A stretch of 64,000 nt of DNA. It comes from SURF-13 sp041695325. GTDB taxonomy: Bacteria > Pseudomonadota > Gammaproteobacteria > SURF-13. Under the pieces are notes generated by a model, which was not told the DNA's origin, did not search any database, and was given only the letters and a program-made list of their open reading frames with translations. Made by a program: the position numbers and the translations under genes. Location: contig JBGFRC010000004.1 of NCBI GenBank assembly GCA_041695325.1, positions 1-64,000 of the forward strand, in the 5' to 3' direction. Of this stretch, positions 39,015 through 50,387 are shown one piece after another; within the stretch, counting starts at the first letter, position 1, and every line of letters starts with the position of its first letter.

Positions 39015-39314
39015 ATGACCAAGACCCTTAACCCCAGTGTGCTGGGCATTTCCCTGGCGCTCACGTCCGGCATACTGTACTCGATCTGCGCCGCGGCCTT
39101 CGCATTATGGCCGGAAGCCGTCTTTGCCTTCTTTAACGCATGGTTTCACGGCATGGACCTGCGGCTGTTGCAGCCCGAGGAAGGGCGCGCGGCCACCCTG
39201 AGCACCTACTTCTACGGCCTGATCGGTATTTTGATCACGGCCTACGTGGCGGGCGCGGTGTTTGCCCTGATATACAATTGGCTGAGCGGCGTGATGGGCA
39301 GCAAAGGAAAGTAG
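39015..39314 (+). CDS. DUF5676 family membrane protein
   Basis: A 99-aa protein with two predicted helices (about 11-35 and 64-90) separated by a loop with FNAWFHGMDLRLL. The pattern fits DUF5676 proteins, often found beside copper ATPases and Spy-like genes. GAAGGAG lies 8 nt before ATG 39015; the earlier in-frame start is inside element copy D. The 164-nt gap to copA holds no operator I can identify. Confidence 0.75.
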   Translation: MTKTLNPSVLGISLALTSGILYSICAAAFALWPEAVFAFFNAWFHGMDLRLLQPEEGRAATLSTYFYGLIGILITAYVAGAVFALIYNWLSGVMGSKGK

Positions 39315-39478
39315 CGACCGCGCCCCTTCAGAGGTATCGCTTTCCAAGCGCCTACGGCGTCTTTGGCCTCCTCCACCGATCGCGCGCTTTTCCGTAGCCT
39401 CCCCCTCTCATATCCAGGGCCGACATTTTGAGATAAGATGCAGGCGGGCGCAGCAATGGACTATGCTCCGGAGACCTC

Positions 39479-41842
39479 ATGGCAATTGATCCCGTCTGCG
39501 GCATGACCGTGGATGAAAAAGCGGCGGCGGGCCGCTTCGTTTATCAAAACCAAAGCTATCACTTTTGCTCAACGCACTGCCTGCGCCAGTTCCAGGCCGC
39601 GCCGGAAAAATTCATTCAGGGCGGCGCCAGGCCGCACGCTTGCCTGCACAGGCACGCGCACGGCACCGGCCCGGTTCTTGCGCCAGCCAGGGAAGGCTTA
39701 GTGTCGCGGGAGGCAGGAAGCCGGGAGCGGCAAGGCAAGGCCAAAGACCCGATTTGCGGCATGGTGATAGACAAGGCCGGCGCGCTCACCTCCGAGCGCG
39801 CCGGCCGCACCTATTATTTTTGCTCCACCGGTTGCAAGCTCACCTTCGATTCACCTGAACAGGAACTCAAGTCCATGCGCACGCGCGTGGCCATCGCCCT
39901 TGCCGGCGTGCTCGCGCTCGCGATCCTGCGCGCAGCGGCGTTCATTGGGCTTGCCACCGGCGCCACCATCGTGACCTGGGCGCCGATCCCGGCGCTGCCA
40001 TGGTTCACCTGGGGCATGTGGCTGTTCATCCTGGTGACGCCGGTGCAGTTCATCGGCGGCTGGAGCTTCTATGTGGGCACCTGGAACGCGATCAAGGCGC
40101 GCACCATCAACATGGACACGCTGATCGCGCTCGGCACCTCGGTGGCGTATTTTTACAGCGTGGCGGTGATCTTCTTTCCCGAGGTGCTGCCGGTGAAGGT
40201 GGAGGAGCGCGACGTGTACTTCGAGGTCTCGGCGGTGATTATCGCCTTCGTGCTGCTCGGAAAGTACATGGAGGAGATCATCAAAAAGCGCTCCTCGGCG
40301 GCGGTGCGCAAGCTCATGGATTTGAGGCCCGCGCAGGCGCACGTGGTGCGCGAGAGCCAGGAGATGGAGGTGCCGGCGGAAAGCGTGATGCCGGATGAAA
40401 TCGTCATTGTGCGTCCCGGCGAAAAGATACCCGCCGATGGCGTGGTGCTGGAAGGCGCCTCCAGCGTGAATGAGGCCATGCTCACCGGCGAGGCGATGCC
40501 GGTGGAAAAAACACCAGGCGCGCAACTCATCGGCGGCACGCTCAACCAGGAGGGCCTGCTGCGTTTCAAGGCCACACGCGTGGGCAGCGAGACCGCGCTG
40601 GCGCAGATCATCAAGCTGGTGGAGGAGGCGCAGGCCTCCAGCGCTCCGATCCAGCGCGTCGCCGATCAGGTAACCGGTTATTTCGTCCCCGCGGTGGTGG
40701 TGGTGGCGTTTTTATCGTTTGGCGGCTGGTGGCTGGCCGGCGACTTCCCGCAGGGTTTGCTGGCCTTCATCGCGGTGCTCATCATCTCCTGCCCGTGCGC
40801 GCTCGGCATCGCCACGCCCGCCGCGCTCATGGTGGGCGTGGGCAAGGGGGCGGAGGCGGGGATACTTATCCGCGGCGCTGAAGTGCTGGAGCGCGCGCGC
40901 GCGCTCACCACGGTGGTATTCGACAAGACCGGCACGCTCACGCGCGGCGAGCCCAACGTCACGGATATAGTCCCCGTCGCGCCTCACTCCGAGGAGGAAC
41001 TGTTACGGCTTGCCTCCGCCGTGGAACAGGGATCGGAGCATCCGCTCGGCCAGGCCATCGTACGCGCGGGGAAACACCTCGCCTTGCCCCAAGCCGGTGA
41101 TTTCACCGCGATTGCGGGGCACGGCGCGCGCGCCATGATTGAAGGCAAGCCCGCGCTGCTCGGCAACCGCCGTTTATTGCAGCGCGAAGGCATCGCAACC
41201 GGCAACGCCGAACAAACGATGGCGCAACTCGAGGCGCAGGGCAAAACCGCCATGCTGCTGGCCTATGACGGCGCGTTGCTGGGCGTGATCGCGGTGGCGG
41301 ACACGCAGAAACCCGAGGCGCGCGAGGCGGTGCAAAGTCTGAAACGGGAAGGCATCGAGGTGATACTGCTCACCGGCGATAATCCGCGCACCGCCCACGC
41401 CATCGCGCGCGAGCTCGGCATCGAGCGCGTCATCGCCGAGGTGCTGCCCGGCGACAAGGCGCTGGTGATCCGCGACCTGCAAGCGCAAGGCAAGGTGGTG
41501 GCGATGGTGGGCGACGGCGTGAACGACGCCCCCGCGCTCGCCACCGCGGACATCGGCATTGCTATCGGCTCCGGTTCCGACGTGGCCAAGGAGACCGGCG
41601 GCATCATCCTGGTGAAAACCGACGTGCGCGACGTGGTGGTTTCGATCCGCCTGTCGCGCGCCACGCTGCGCAAGATCAAGCAGAATCTGTTCTGGGCGTT
41701 TATCTACAACACGGTCAGCATCCCGGTGGCGGCGCTGGGATTTTTAAACCCCATCATTGCCGCGGCGGCGATGGCCTTGAGTTCGCTCTCGGTGATCGTC
41801 AACTCGGCGCTGCTCAAGCGCGAGAAGCTTGCGCAGGTTTAG
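39479..41842 (+). CDS. copA: Copper-translocating P-type ATPase with two YHS-type metal domains
   Basis: A 787-aa P1B ATPase. Two N-terminal YHS/TRASH-type domains, each starting DP[VI]CGM (residues about 4-50 and 88-125), replace the usual CxxC domain. Eight membrane helices carry the [14 protein letters not shown] site (near residue 438). The phosphorylation motif is DKTGTLTRG (near 481), followed by GSEHPLG and [11 protein letters not shown]. The linker between the two YHS domains is encoded in part by an in-frame copy of the 48-bp repeat also found at aspS. Cu(I) export is the likely role. GGAGACCTC precedes ATG. Confidence 0.92.
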   Translation: MAIDPVCGMTVDEKAAAGRFVYQNQSYHFCSTHCLRQFQAAPEKFIQGGARPHACLHRHAHGTGPVLAPAREGLVSREAGSRERQGKAKDPICGMVIDKAGALTSERAGRTYYFCSTGCKLTFDSPEQELKSMRTRVAIALAGVLALAILRAAAFIGLATGATIVTWAPIPALPWFTWGMWLFILVTPVQFIGGWSFYVGTWNAIKARTINMDTLIALGTSVAYFYSVAVIFFPEVLPVKVEERDVYFEVSAVIIAFVLLGKYMEEIIKKRSSAAVRKLMDLRPAQAHVVRESQEMEVPAESVMPDEIVIVRPGEKIPADGVVLEGASSVNEAMLTGEAMPVEKTPGAQLIGGTLNQEGLLRFKATRVGSETALAQIIKLVEEAQASSAPIQRVADQVTGYFVPAVVVVAFLSFGGWWLAGDFPQGLLAFIAVLIISCPCALGIATPAALMVGVGKGAEAGILIRGAEVLERARALTTVVFDKTGTLTRGEPNVTDIVPVAPHSEEELLRLASAVEQGSEHPLGQAIVRAGKHLALPQAGDFTAIAGHGARAMIEGKPALLGNRRLLQREGIATGNAEQTMAQLEAQGKTAMLLAYDGALLGVIAVADTQKPEAREAVQSLKREGIEVILLTGDNPRTAHAIARELGIERVIAEVLPGDKALVIRDLQAQGKVVAMVGDGVNDAPALATADIGIAIGSGSDVAKETGGIILVKTDVRDVVVSIRLSRATLRKIKQNLFWAFIYNTVSIPVAALGFLNPIIAAAAMALSSLSVIVNSALLKREKLAQV
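39682..39729 (+). repeat. 48-bp repeat (copy 2) inside the copA coding sequence
   Basis: Matches 29627-29674 at 45 of 48 positions. It is 16 codons long, so it keeps the frame, and encodes roughly [22 protein letters not shown] linker residues between the two YHS domains of CopA. At the aspS site the same DNA is read in another frame and supplies a stop codon. Confidence 0.8.
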
Positions 41843-41843
41843 T

Positions 41844-42062
41844 ATGCATGAGCATTCCCCGCCGCCTCCCTCACCACCCTGGTGGAAAACCCGCATAGGC
41901 CTGATGTTCATCGGGTTCCTGGCTATCGCTGCGTTTTTCCTCGTCGCTGAGCATCAGGCGCACGTGCTGGGCGCGCTGCCGCTCATTTTGCTGCTGCTGT
42001 GCCCGCTGCTGCACCTGTTCGGGCATGGCGGCCACGATCATGGGAAGGGCAAAAAACAATGA
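41844..42062 (+). CDS. DUF2933 small membrane protein
   Basis: A 72-aa protein with His/Pro-rich N-terminus (MHEHSPPPP), two short hydrophobic segments separated by EHQAHVLG, and a His/Gly/Lys-rich tail (HGGHDHGKGKK). It fits DUF2933, commonly linked to copper-resistance loci; the histidines could bind metal. ATG 41844 is one base after the copA stop region, and its stop overlaps the next start (ATGA). Confidence 0.75.
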   Translation: MHEHSPPPPSPPWWKTRIGLMFIGFLAIAAFFLVAEHQAHVLGALPLILLLLCPLLHLFGHGGHDHGKGKKQ

Positions 42063-42712
42063 CCTCCTCCGTGCCCGCCTATGGCCTGTGGCTGCTGGTG
42101 ATCGTCAACTCGCTGGTGTTCATCATCTTCGCGTTCAGTTTCACCAGGCCGCGCACCAAACGCGACTGGCGCTCGTTCGGCGCGTTCTCCGCCTTCATCG
42201 TCGCGCTGTTTACCGAGATGTACGGTTTCCCGCTGACGATTTATCTCCTCTCCGGCTGGCTGCAGAGCCGTTATCCCGGCGTGGACTGGTTCGCGCATGA
42301 CGCGGGACATCTGCTGGAGATGCTCTTCGGCTGGCGCGACAAGCCGCATTTCGGCCCGTTTCATTTGTTAAGTTTTGCCTTGATCGGCGGCGGCTTCTGG
42401 CTGCTCGTCTCGGCATGGAAGGTACTGTATGCGGCGCAGCAGGCGCACACGCTGGCGATGACAGGGCCGTATGCGCGCATCCGCCATCCGCAGTACGCCG
42501 GCTTCGTGCTCATCATGCTGGGTTTTCTGGTGCAGTGGCCGACGCTGCTCACGCTCGCCATGTTCCCGGTGCTGGTGTACATGTACGTGAGGCTGGCGGG
42601 CGCCGAGGAGCGTGAAGTCCTGGCCGAATTCGGCGAGCAATACGCGCGTTACGCCGCGCGCACGCCGGCGTTCATCCCGCGTCTTGCACCGCTGCGGCGG
42701 CGGGAGCCTTGA
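42059..42712 (+). CDS. Isoprenylcysteine carboxyl methyltransferase-like membrane protein
   Basis: A 217-aa protein with about five predicted helices. The C-terminal GPYARIRHPQYAGFVLIMLGF followed by EEREVLAEFGEQYARY is the ICMT/NnrU/PEMT-type SAM-binding pattern. The substrate is unknown; relatives often accompany copper ATPases. Its start overlaps the DUF2933 stop, and the frame before 42059 is a shadow. Confidence 0.82.
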   Translation: MTSSVPAYGLWLLVIVNSLVFIIFAFSFTRPRTKRDWRSFGAFSAFIVALFTEMYGFPLTIYLLSGWLQSRYPGVDWFAHDAGHLLEMLFGWRDKPHFGPFHLLSFALIGGGFWLLVSAWKVLYAAQQAHTLAMTGPYARIRHPQYAGFVLIMLGFLVQWPTLLTLAMFPVLVYMYVRLAGAEEREVLAEFGEQYARYAARTPAFIPRLAPLRRREP

Positions 42713-42723
42713 GAAACACCATC

Positions 42724-43311
42724 ATGCCCTTTATCACCACACCCGCGCAACGCCGTTTTCCCTGGTACGTGCGGCTGTTCTTCTGGAACCAGCGCCGCAA
42801 GTACGGCGCGGTGCTCGAACCCGCGCGCCTGTGGGGCCGCAGCCCGCGCGTATTCCTCGGCGTGGCCACGCTCTACGGCGCGCTCGATCGGCACTCTTCG
42901 CCGCTTGAGCCGGTGTTGCGCTCGCTCGTCACGGTGCGGGTGTCGCAGATCAACTGGTGCCGCTTCTGCGTGGACATCAACTCGGCGCTGGCGCTCAAAC
43001 GCGGCGGCAGCCTTGAGCGGCTCGAAGCGCTCGAGCGTTTCGAGGAGAGCGCGCTGTTCAGCGAACGCGAGAAGGCGGCGCTCGCCTATGCCGAGGCGAT
43101 GACGTATTCCGAGCGCCGGGTCACGGCCGGGAACCTGGCGCGGCTGCGGCGTCACTTCGACGATGACGCCGTCATCGAGCTCACCGCGCTCATTGCGTTT
43201 CAGAATTTGTCGAGCAAGTTCAACGCGGCTTTGGGCGTCGAACCGCAGGGCTTCTGCCACGCGGCGCCGCAGCCCAAGGCGCGAGGCGATGTAAACGAAG
43301 AGAGCCGATGA
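42724..43311 (+). CDS. AhpD-like carboxymuconolactone decarboxylase-family protein
   Basis: A 195-aa helical protein. The core motif INWCRFCVDINSALAL (about residues 72-87) has the CxxC and downstream Asp/Asn pattern of AhpD-like alkylhydroperoxidases, though the usual His is replaced by Asp. EREKAALAYAEAM follows. An upstream TTG (42709) would add five residues and overlap the previous stop; ATG 42724 is preferred. Coupled by ATGA to the next gene. Confidence 0.8.
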   Translation: MPFITTPAQRRFPWYVRLFFWNQRRKYGAVLEPARLWGRSPRVFLGVATLYGALDRHSSPLEPVLRSLVTVRVSQINWCRFCVDINSALALKRGGSLERLEALERFEESALFSEREKAALAYAEAMTYSERRVTAGNLARLRRHFDDDAVIELTALIAFQNLSSKFNAALGVEPQGFCHAAPQPKARGDVNEESR

Positions 43312-44405
43312 ACGATCTTGTTGCCGCGACCCTGACGCGCCGCATCATCCTCGGCCTGCTGCTGGGCGGCCTGTTAATTCTCAGCTACGCGGTGTTGCAC
43401 CTGTTCCTGGCGCCCCTGGCCTGGGCCGGCATACTCGCCTACATCACCTGGCCGCTGTACGCGCGACTGCGCCGGGTGCTGCGCGGCAACGCCACAGGCA
43501 GCGCGCTCATCATGACGCTGCTGCTGACGGCGGCGTTCGTGCTGCCGCTGCTGTGGCTGATCGCCTTACTGCGCGGCGAGCTAGCCGCCGCGTACGCTGT
43601 GGTAGCGGCCTATCTGGCCGAGGGGCCGCGCCCGTTGCCGGAGTTCATCGCCGGAATTCCCTGGCTGGGCGAGCGGCTGCAGGAGTTCCTCGATCAGCTC
43701 GCCGGGGATCCGGCCGCGGTGCAGGAGCGAATCGGGCACTGGGTCGAGCAGCGCACTGGCGAGATTCTGGATCTCCTGGGCGACGTGGGGCACAACGCAG
43801 CCAAGCTCGGCCTCGCCCTGATCGCGGTGTTTTTTCTCTACCGCGACGGCGAAAACCTGCTCCACCAGGCGCAACGCGTGCTGCACCGCTTTCTCGGCGC
43901 GCGCGTTGAGGCCTATCTCGCCGCCGCCGGCAACACCATTAAGGCCGTGGTCTACGGGATGCTAGCCACTGCGCTGGTGCAGGGGTTGGTCGCCGGCCTC
44001 GGCTACTGGGCCGCAGGACTGGAGGCGCCGGTGCTGTTGACCGTGCTGACCGTGCTGATCGCGCTGATCCCCTTCGGCACGCCTTTCGTGTGGGGCTCGA
44101 TCGGCGTGTGGCTGCTGCTCAACGGCCAGGTAGCCGCCGGCATTGGGCTGCTGCTGTGGGGCGCACTGGTAGTGAGCTGGGTGGACAACCTGGTCCGCCC
44201 GCTGGTGATCAGCTACGCCACCCGCCTCCCGTTCCTGCTGGTCATATTCGGCGTGCTCGGCGGCCTCGCGGCATTCGGCCTGATCGGGTTGTTCCTCGGC
44301 CCGGTGATCGTCGCCGTGCTGGTAGCGGTGTGGCGCGAGTGGCTGGAGGAAACCCAGGCGCAACCAGCCACCGCACAGCCGCCGCCCGGGCAGGAGCGGG
44401 AATAG
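43308..44405 (+). CDS. AI-2E family transporter (PerM/YdiK-like)
   Basis: A 365-aa membrane protein with about eight predicted helices. N-terminal LFLAPLAWAGILAYITWPLY, the large soluble loop (about 110-195), and C-terminal SWVDNLVRPLVISYATRLPFLLVIFGVLGG are typical of this family, whose substrates are debated. Last gene of the copA-DUF2933-ICMT-AhpD string; start overlaps the preceding stop. Confidence 0.88.
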   Translation: MNDLVAATLTRRIILGLLLGGLLILSYAVLHLFLAPLAWAGILAYITWPLYARLRRVLRGNATGSALIMTLLLTAAFVLPLLWLIALLRGELAAAYAVVAAYLAEGPRPLPEFIAGIPWLGERLQEFLDQLAGDPAAVQERIGHWVEQRTGEILDLLGDVGHNAAKLGLALIAVFFLYRDGENLLHQAQRVLHRFLGARVEAYLAAAGNTIKAVVYGMLATALVQGLVAGLGYWAAGLEAPVLLTVLTVLIALIPFGTPFVWGSIGVWLLLNGQVAAGIGLLLWGALVVSWVDNLVRPLVISYATRLPFLLVIFGVLGGLAAFGLIGLFLGPVIVAVLVAVWREWLEETQAQPATAQPPPGQERE

Positions 44406-44452
44406 GTCCTCGCACCGGCTTCATCTTCGCCGGCCGTTCCGCGTTACGCGCC

Positions 44453-45634
44453 TTATCCTGCATGTTGCGTTCCGCCCGACGCACGCATCACGCAGCCGAA
44501 CAAGAGCGCCGCGCCGAACGAGAGCGCGCCGAGCAGCGTGAAGGCGGGGGTGTAACCGTGAATCCCCACCACCCAGCCAGTGAGCACCGGGCCGATGCTC
44601 TGGCCCACGTCCATCACTGTGCGCAACACGCCCATGGAGGAGCCGTATTCACCCTTTTTGGTGAGGTCGGCGACCAGCGCCGAGGTGGAGGACGTGACCG
44701 CGGCAAACCCGACGCCGAATAACAGGCTCAACGCACACAAGCCCGCAAAATAAGGCAGCCAGGGCAACAGCGCGACACTCAATGCGCCGACCAGCAAACC
44801 TGGAATGATGACACGCGCGCGGCCTATCTTGTCCGACACCCTGCCCATGAGCGGCTTGATGAACACGATGCCTATCAGCTGCACGCCCAGTATCACGCCG
44901 ATCTGCCAGGCCGGAATGCCGAGTGAGGCGGCGAACAGCGCGAGAAACGCCTCCACCGCGCCGAATACCAGATACTGCGCCGCCTCCACCAGCGTGGTCG
45001 CCATGATGCGCGCATCGCGCAGCACCATTTTCAGGCTGGCTAAAAAGTTGACGTGCTCACTTTTAAGCGGCGCCGGCGCGCCGCCGTCGTTCAGCATCCA
45101 TCCCACGGCCAACGCCAGCACACCGCTCACACCGCAGGCGATATACACGGCGTCGAAGCTCGCGAGCGAAATCAGGAACCCGCCCAGGAACGGCGCGATG
45201 GAGCGCCCCACGATGGTCACCGAGGAATACGTGGAAAGTTTGGCGGCGCGGCCCTGCACGTAACGCTCGGCGATCGCGGCGGTCGCCACGGTGCCGAAGA
45301 TCGCGGTGGCGAAGCCGTGATAAAAGCGCACTGCCATCAACTGCCACACCTCACTCACCATGAGATACAAAAACGGCGCGCTGGCGAAGATCAGCAGCGA
45401 GAAAAAAATCACCCGCCGCTTGCCGAGATGATCGGACAGCGAGCCAGCGGGAAAGCTGATCAGGATGCCGGGTATGGTCGAAGCGATGACGATCCAGCCG
45501 ATCTCCGCCGGCGTCGCCCCCAGCGCCTGCGCGAACAAGGGCAGCACCGGGGTCTTGGACAGGGTGGAGCTTAGAATCGCCAGCCCGCCGATGAAGGCGA
45601 TCAAGACGAAGAATGAGGGAGAAACTGCCTTCAT
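44453..45634 (-). CDS. Major facilitator superfamily transporter
   Basis: A 393-aa protein with 12 predicted helices. The motif-A-like loop SFPAGSLSDHLGKRRVI lies between helices 2 and 3, and a second copy GRVSDKIGRARVI lies mid-protein. It resembles drug or sugar efflux MFS carriers; the substrate cannot be told. Convergent with the AI-2E gene and divergent from the hydrolase at 45698. Confidence 0.88.
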   Translation of the reverse strand: MKAVSPSFFVLIAFIGGLAILSSTLSKTPVLPLFAQALGATPAEIGWIVIASTIPGILISFPAGSLSDHLGKRRVIFFSLLIFASAPFLYLMVSEVWQLMAVRFYHGFATAIFGTVATAAIAERYVQGRAAKLSTYSSVTIVGRSIAPFLGGFLISLASFDAVYIACGVSGVLALAVGWMLNDGGAPAPLKSEHVNFLASLKMVLRDARIMATTLVEAAQYLVFGAVEAFLALFAASLGIPAWQIGVILGVQLIGIVFIKPLMGRVSDKIGRARVIIPGLLVGALSVALLPWLPYFAGLCALSLLFGVGFAAVTSSTSALVADLTKKGEYGSSMGVLRTVMDVGQSIGPVLTGWVVGIHGYTPAFTLLGALSFGAALLFGCVMRASGGTQHAG

Positions 45635-45697
45635 CGCTTGGGAAAGGTGGGAAACAGCTATTATTATAGCCGCGAACTCGTCGAGGCCGTCGTGCGC

Positions 45698-46531
45698 ATG
45701 GTGTGGAACATTTTAGGAATCCTGGCAACCGCCTACGCGGCGCTGCTTGTCGGCGTGTTTTTGTTTCAGTCGCGGCTGGTCTATTTTCCCGACATAGGGC
45801 GCGAGTTCGCCGCGACGCCGCGCGACGCGGGCCTCGATTACGAAGAGGTACAGCTCAACACCGCCGACGGGGAAAGCCTGCACGCCTGGTTCGTCCCGGC
45901 TAAGCATGACCGGGGAACCGTGCTGTTGTTCCACGGCAACGCCGGCAACATCGCCCACCGCGTTGAATACCTGCTCATGCTCCACCGGCTGGGCTATTCC
46001 AGCTTCATCTTCGACTACCGCGGTTACGGCAAGAGCAGCGGCAAGCCCAGCGAGCCGGGAACCTACCGCGACGCCGAAGCGGCGTGGCGTTACCTCACCG
46101 TGACCCGGAACATCGAGCCTCGGCGCATCGCGCTCTTGGGCGAATCGCTCGGCGGCGCGGTGGCGGCGTGGCTCGCGTCACGCCAACGGCCCGGGGCGCT
46201 GGTGCTGGCCTCGGTCTTCACCTCGGCGCCCGAGCTCGGCGCCGAAGTTTATCCCTTCCTGCCGGTGCGGCTGCTGTCGCGCTATGACTACAACACCCGC
46301 GCCTATCTCGAAAACGTGCAAGCCCCGCTGCTCATCGCCCACAGCCGCGAGGACGAGATCATCCCCTACCGCCACGGCCGTGCGCTGTTTGAGGCGGCGC
46401 GCGGACCCAAAGTCTTTCTCGAAATGCGCGGCGGCCACAACGACAGCTTCCTGTTCAGCCGCGAGTCCTGGGCCCGTGAGCTGGGTGACTTTCTCGATCG
46501 CCATGTTGGCAATGCCCGCCCCGTACCCTAG
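45698..46531 (+). CDS. Membrane-anchored alpha/beta hydrolase (BEM46/YfhR-like)
   Basis: A 277-aa protein. An N-terminal signal anchor (about 4-25) is followed by RLVYFPDI. The hydrolase core has LLFHGNAGNIAHR (oxyanion), LLGESLGGAVAAW (nucleophile Ser), SREDEIIPYRHG (Asp) and RGGHNDSF (His), so the triad is complete. ATG 45698 is preceded by GAGG about 10 nt upstream; the longer frame to 45638 overlaps the promoter region shared with the MFS gene. Substrate unknown. Confidence 0.85.
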   Translation: MVWNILGILATAYAALLVGVFLFQSRLVYFPDIGREFAATPRDAGLDYEEVQLNTADGESLHAWFVPAKHDRGTVLLFHGNAGNIAHRVEYLLMLHRLGYSSFIFDYRGYGKSSGKPSEPGTYRDAEAAWRYLTVTRNIEPRRIALLGESLGGAVAAWLASRQRPGALVLASVFTSAPELGAEVYPFLPVRLLSRYDYNTRAYLENVQAPLLIAHSREDEIIPYRHGRALFEAARGPKVFLEMRGGHNDSFLFSRESWARELGDFLDRHVGNARPVP

Positions 46532-46599
46532 TTCTGCCCCCTGTTTTCCAACTGGTTTACTACCCGCAGCCAGGAGCCCAGGAGCAGAGCGGAACAGCA

Positions 46600-47577
46600 T
46601 CAGGTACTGCGCTTTGGTGGGGCTTTCTTCTCTTTCACCAGCGTGTACTCAACAGATGGTTCGTGGACCGCGGGATAGCGATCCATCCATGACAAGTCTC
46701 TTCCAATGACTAATTCCTCCATCGTTGCATGATGGGTGTTCGTCATGGGGATAAGGCGCATCTGGAATCCATGCCTCCGAGCCATGACCCTGACCTCGTC
46801 AGCATTGTCATAGGTCATTAGGAAATCACCTCTTAGGTACCCGCAAAGACTGAAAAGTTGCTCGTGATCTAAATCGCAGTGCCGATAGAGGCGTTTCCCA
46901 GCTCGTTTCCCACCAGCGGTATAAGGGGGGTCTATAAAAAACACCGCATCCCGACGCGATGAGAATTCTTGAATGACTTTCAAGCCGTCCTCTTGGCGGA
47001 ATTTAATTCTGCTCGCGACCCGGTTCATATTGAGGAATCTCTTGGCAAGAGTTGTGGGATACCACCGTGAGCGTATGCCTTTTCCGTTTTCTCCATGCTT
47101 CAGGAAGCCTGATCCTTCCGCCAATATGCCTCCATGGAATGTACGGTTCTTAAGTATGGTTTGAAACGCTTTCTCTTTATTAGTAACAGCGGAACGTGAG
47201 ATTTCCTGAGTGATCGATTCCTTAGTCAGGTCAAAAGCGAGAATGCGTGCCGCAAGCCATTCGGCGTCTCCATCCACCACAGCGCGCCATACCGCTGCGA
47301 TATCATCGTCTATTTCCACCATTACGACAGTGGAAACAAGATTTTCAAAAAGGCCCGTTAGGCTTATGATTCCGCCGCCAGCAAACGGCTCAACCAAAAC
47401 TTCCGGTTTCTGGCTCTTCTGCCGCAGCCAGTCTCTAAAGGTTGGTACAAACCATGTCTTTCCGCCAGGGTAGCGAAAAGGGCTTCTTTGAGGAATGGAG
47501 GCCACATTGACCGGCGTTGACGGATGTGTCTTCTCACATAACTCCGGGAACAGTACTTGTTGTCTGCGCGCAGCCAT
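46600..47577 (-). CDS. DNA adenine methyltransferase, D12/Dam class
   Basis: A 325-aa N6-adenine methylase. FRYPGGKTWF (about residue 34), the SAM motif VEPFAGGGIIS, and the catalytic FFIDPPYTAGG are all present. It directly follows the NotI-type nuclease gene (TAA then ATG), so it should protect the matching site in a type II system. The base composition is visibly more AT-rich than neighbouring genes, suggesting recent acquisition. The target sequence cannot be read off; an adenine methylase is not the type described for NotI itself. Confidence 0.88.
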   Translation of the reverse strand: MAARRQQVLFPELCEKTHPSTPVNVASIPQRSPFRYPGGKTWFVPTFRDWLRQKSQKPEVLVEPFAGGGIISLTGLFENLVSTVVMVEIDDDIAAVWRAVVDGDAEWLAARILAFDLTKESITQEISRSAVTNKEKAFQTILKNRTFHGGILAEGSGFLKHGENGKGIRSRWYPTTLAKRFLNMNRVASRIKFRQEDGLKVIQEFSSRRDAVFFIDPPYTAGGKRAGKRLYRHCDLDHEQLFSLCGYLRGDFLMTYDNADEVRVMARRHGFQMRLIPMTNTHHATMEELVIGRDLSWMDRYPAVHEPSVEYTLVKEKKAPPKRST

Positions 47578-48460
47578 TTAAAAGGGCTTCTCAATAGTCT
47601 TGTTGGTGGGAGGAGATTCAAGCTGTTCGTCGAGTTTCTCCTGAAGCAATCTCATGAAATCGTCAATCTTTCCTGGCGAGGGCGTAGTTATTGCCAGCAG
47701 GGCTGGTTCAAATTCTGTGAATACTTCATCAATCTTCTTGAGCTTATACTTCTCTTGCCCGCTTTCCTTGGTCAGCTCAAGGTCGTAGATCAACCATGCG
47801 ATGTCAGCCTTTTTCCTTGGTACTGTTTTCAACAAGGGAAGAGTATCAAAAAAACCCCTTGCCCAAAGCTACGGCAGCCTTCTTTTGCCATGCATGGAAA
47901 ATTCCGCCCTTGAATAGAAGCTGGGGCACCAATCTTTTCCTTGAAGACGAAAGATAGTCAGGGCGGGGGTAATTCGGTTGAGAGGACCAGTCCATTGATG
48001 CGCGCCTCTTAGGATTCTTCATGTAATGTTCGAAAGGGTCACGAACGCTGCCGGAAATATATACCGCCTGCACCTCAAGTGCACCGAAGTCGTAGACTTT
48101 TCCTTCGCTGTCATAGGCAACAAGTACCACATCAATGTTGCCGGCCGATTTACCATGAGAGTCATTCAGTCTTACTTCTGTCAGGGAGCTCCATAAGACA
48201 TTTTCGCCAAAGAAAAATTCGGCAGCATCATCGGTGATGAGCCAATCTTCACGAAAGCGAATTGGACAGGTGATCACCGCCTTGTTTTCATGAAGGACGC
48301 TACAGACCCCAAGAGGGTTTTTGGCCTTGTCTTTCGTGCAATTTGGCACCTTGTTATTAAAAGGGCATAAACGATGTGAGCGATATCTGTTGGCTTTATT
48401 GGACTGGTCACTCACGAGGTGTCCGAAAACTTCTGCAAGTGGATGCGATGTTTTTTTCAT
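47578..48460 (-). pseudogene. NotI-family type II restriction endonuclease, frameshifted
   Basis: From ATG 48460 the frame gives HPLAEVFGHLVSDQSNKA, RLCPFNNKVPNCTKDKAKN, PLGVCSVLHENKAVITCP, and the conserved EVRLNDSHGKSAGNIDVVL and SSQPNYPRPDYLSSSRKR, which I recognise as NotI-family. It stops at GKGFF because of a run of seven T on the coding strand (A run 47848-47854). With six T it would continue as DTLPLLKTVPRKKADIAW and read to 47578, about 294 aa in total. So the C-terminal third is split off. True inactivation, phase variation or a sequencing error are all possible. The gene precedes its methylase. Confidence 0.78.
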
Positions 48461-48689
48461 TTTTGCCTTTCTTCTCGTTCCCAACGGTACGGGAGTTGAC
48501 CTGTCTGTGTACGCCGCACAAGCAGGGCAACGCCGCATCCTGAGCGGCGTGGCCGTGAATGTATTCTACACTCACGTAGAGAATGGCGGAAGCCGCAAGC
48601 CTGTCTCACGATGACGGCTCGAATGAGGGTTGAACGGCGCGCTGCGCGCAGCTCAACTTGAACTTATACTTGAAAGGGCGACAGCATCT
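48461..48689. other. Intergenic region between the RM island and groL
   Basis: About 230 bp without a gene. It holds one clear hairpin, ACGCCGC/GCGGCGT with an ATCCTGA loop (48530-48550), of the ATCC-loop type seen in the dispersed elements, and a GCGCGC-rich palindrome near 48642-48652. No terminal repeats or attachment-site duplications were recognised at this edge of the RM island. Confidence 0.5.
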
Positions 48690-50309
<1,620 letters not shown>

Positions 50310-50312
50310 GGG

Positions 50313-50358
50313 CTATAAGCTAGAACACACGCCGGCCGGAGGCTTTGACATAGATCAA
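50313..50358 (-). promoter_or_regulatory. FNR-type box and -10 of groL
   Basis: TTGAC-ATAG-ATCAA (50345-50358), one base off consensus. On the minus strand TAGCTT (50322-50317) sits at the class II -10 position, giving a start at about 50310, next to the ATG. TTATAG (50318-50313) is an alternative -10. Either way the leader is absent or only a few bases long. Confidence 0.6.
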
Positions 50359-50387
50359 ACGGCGCTCTCCGGGGCTGCCGATTTCGA

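Noticed and set aside
46600..48689. Restriction-modification region considered as part of a prophage or integrative element
   Set aside because: No integrase, tRNA, phage genes or flanking direct repeats were seen; only the base composition suggests transfer.
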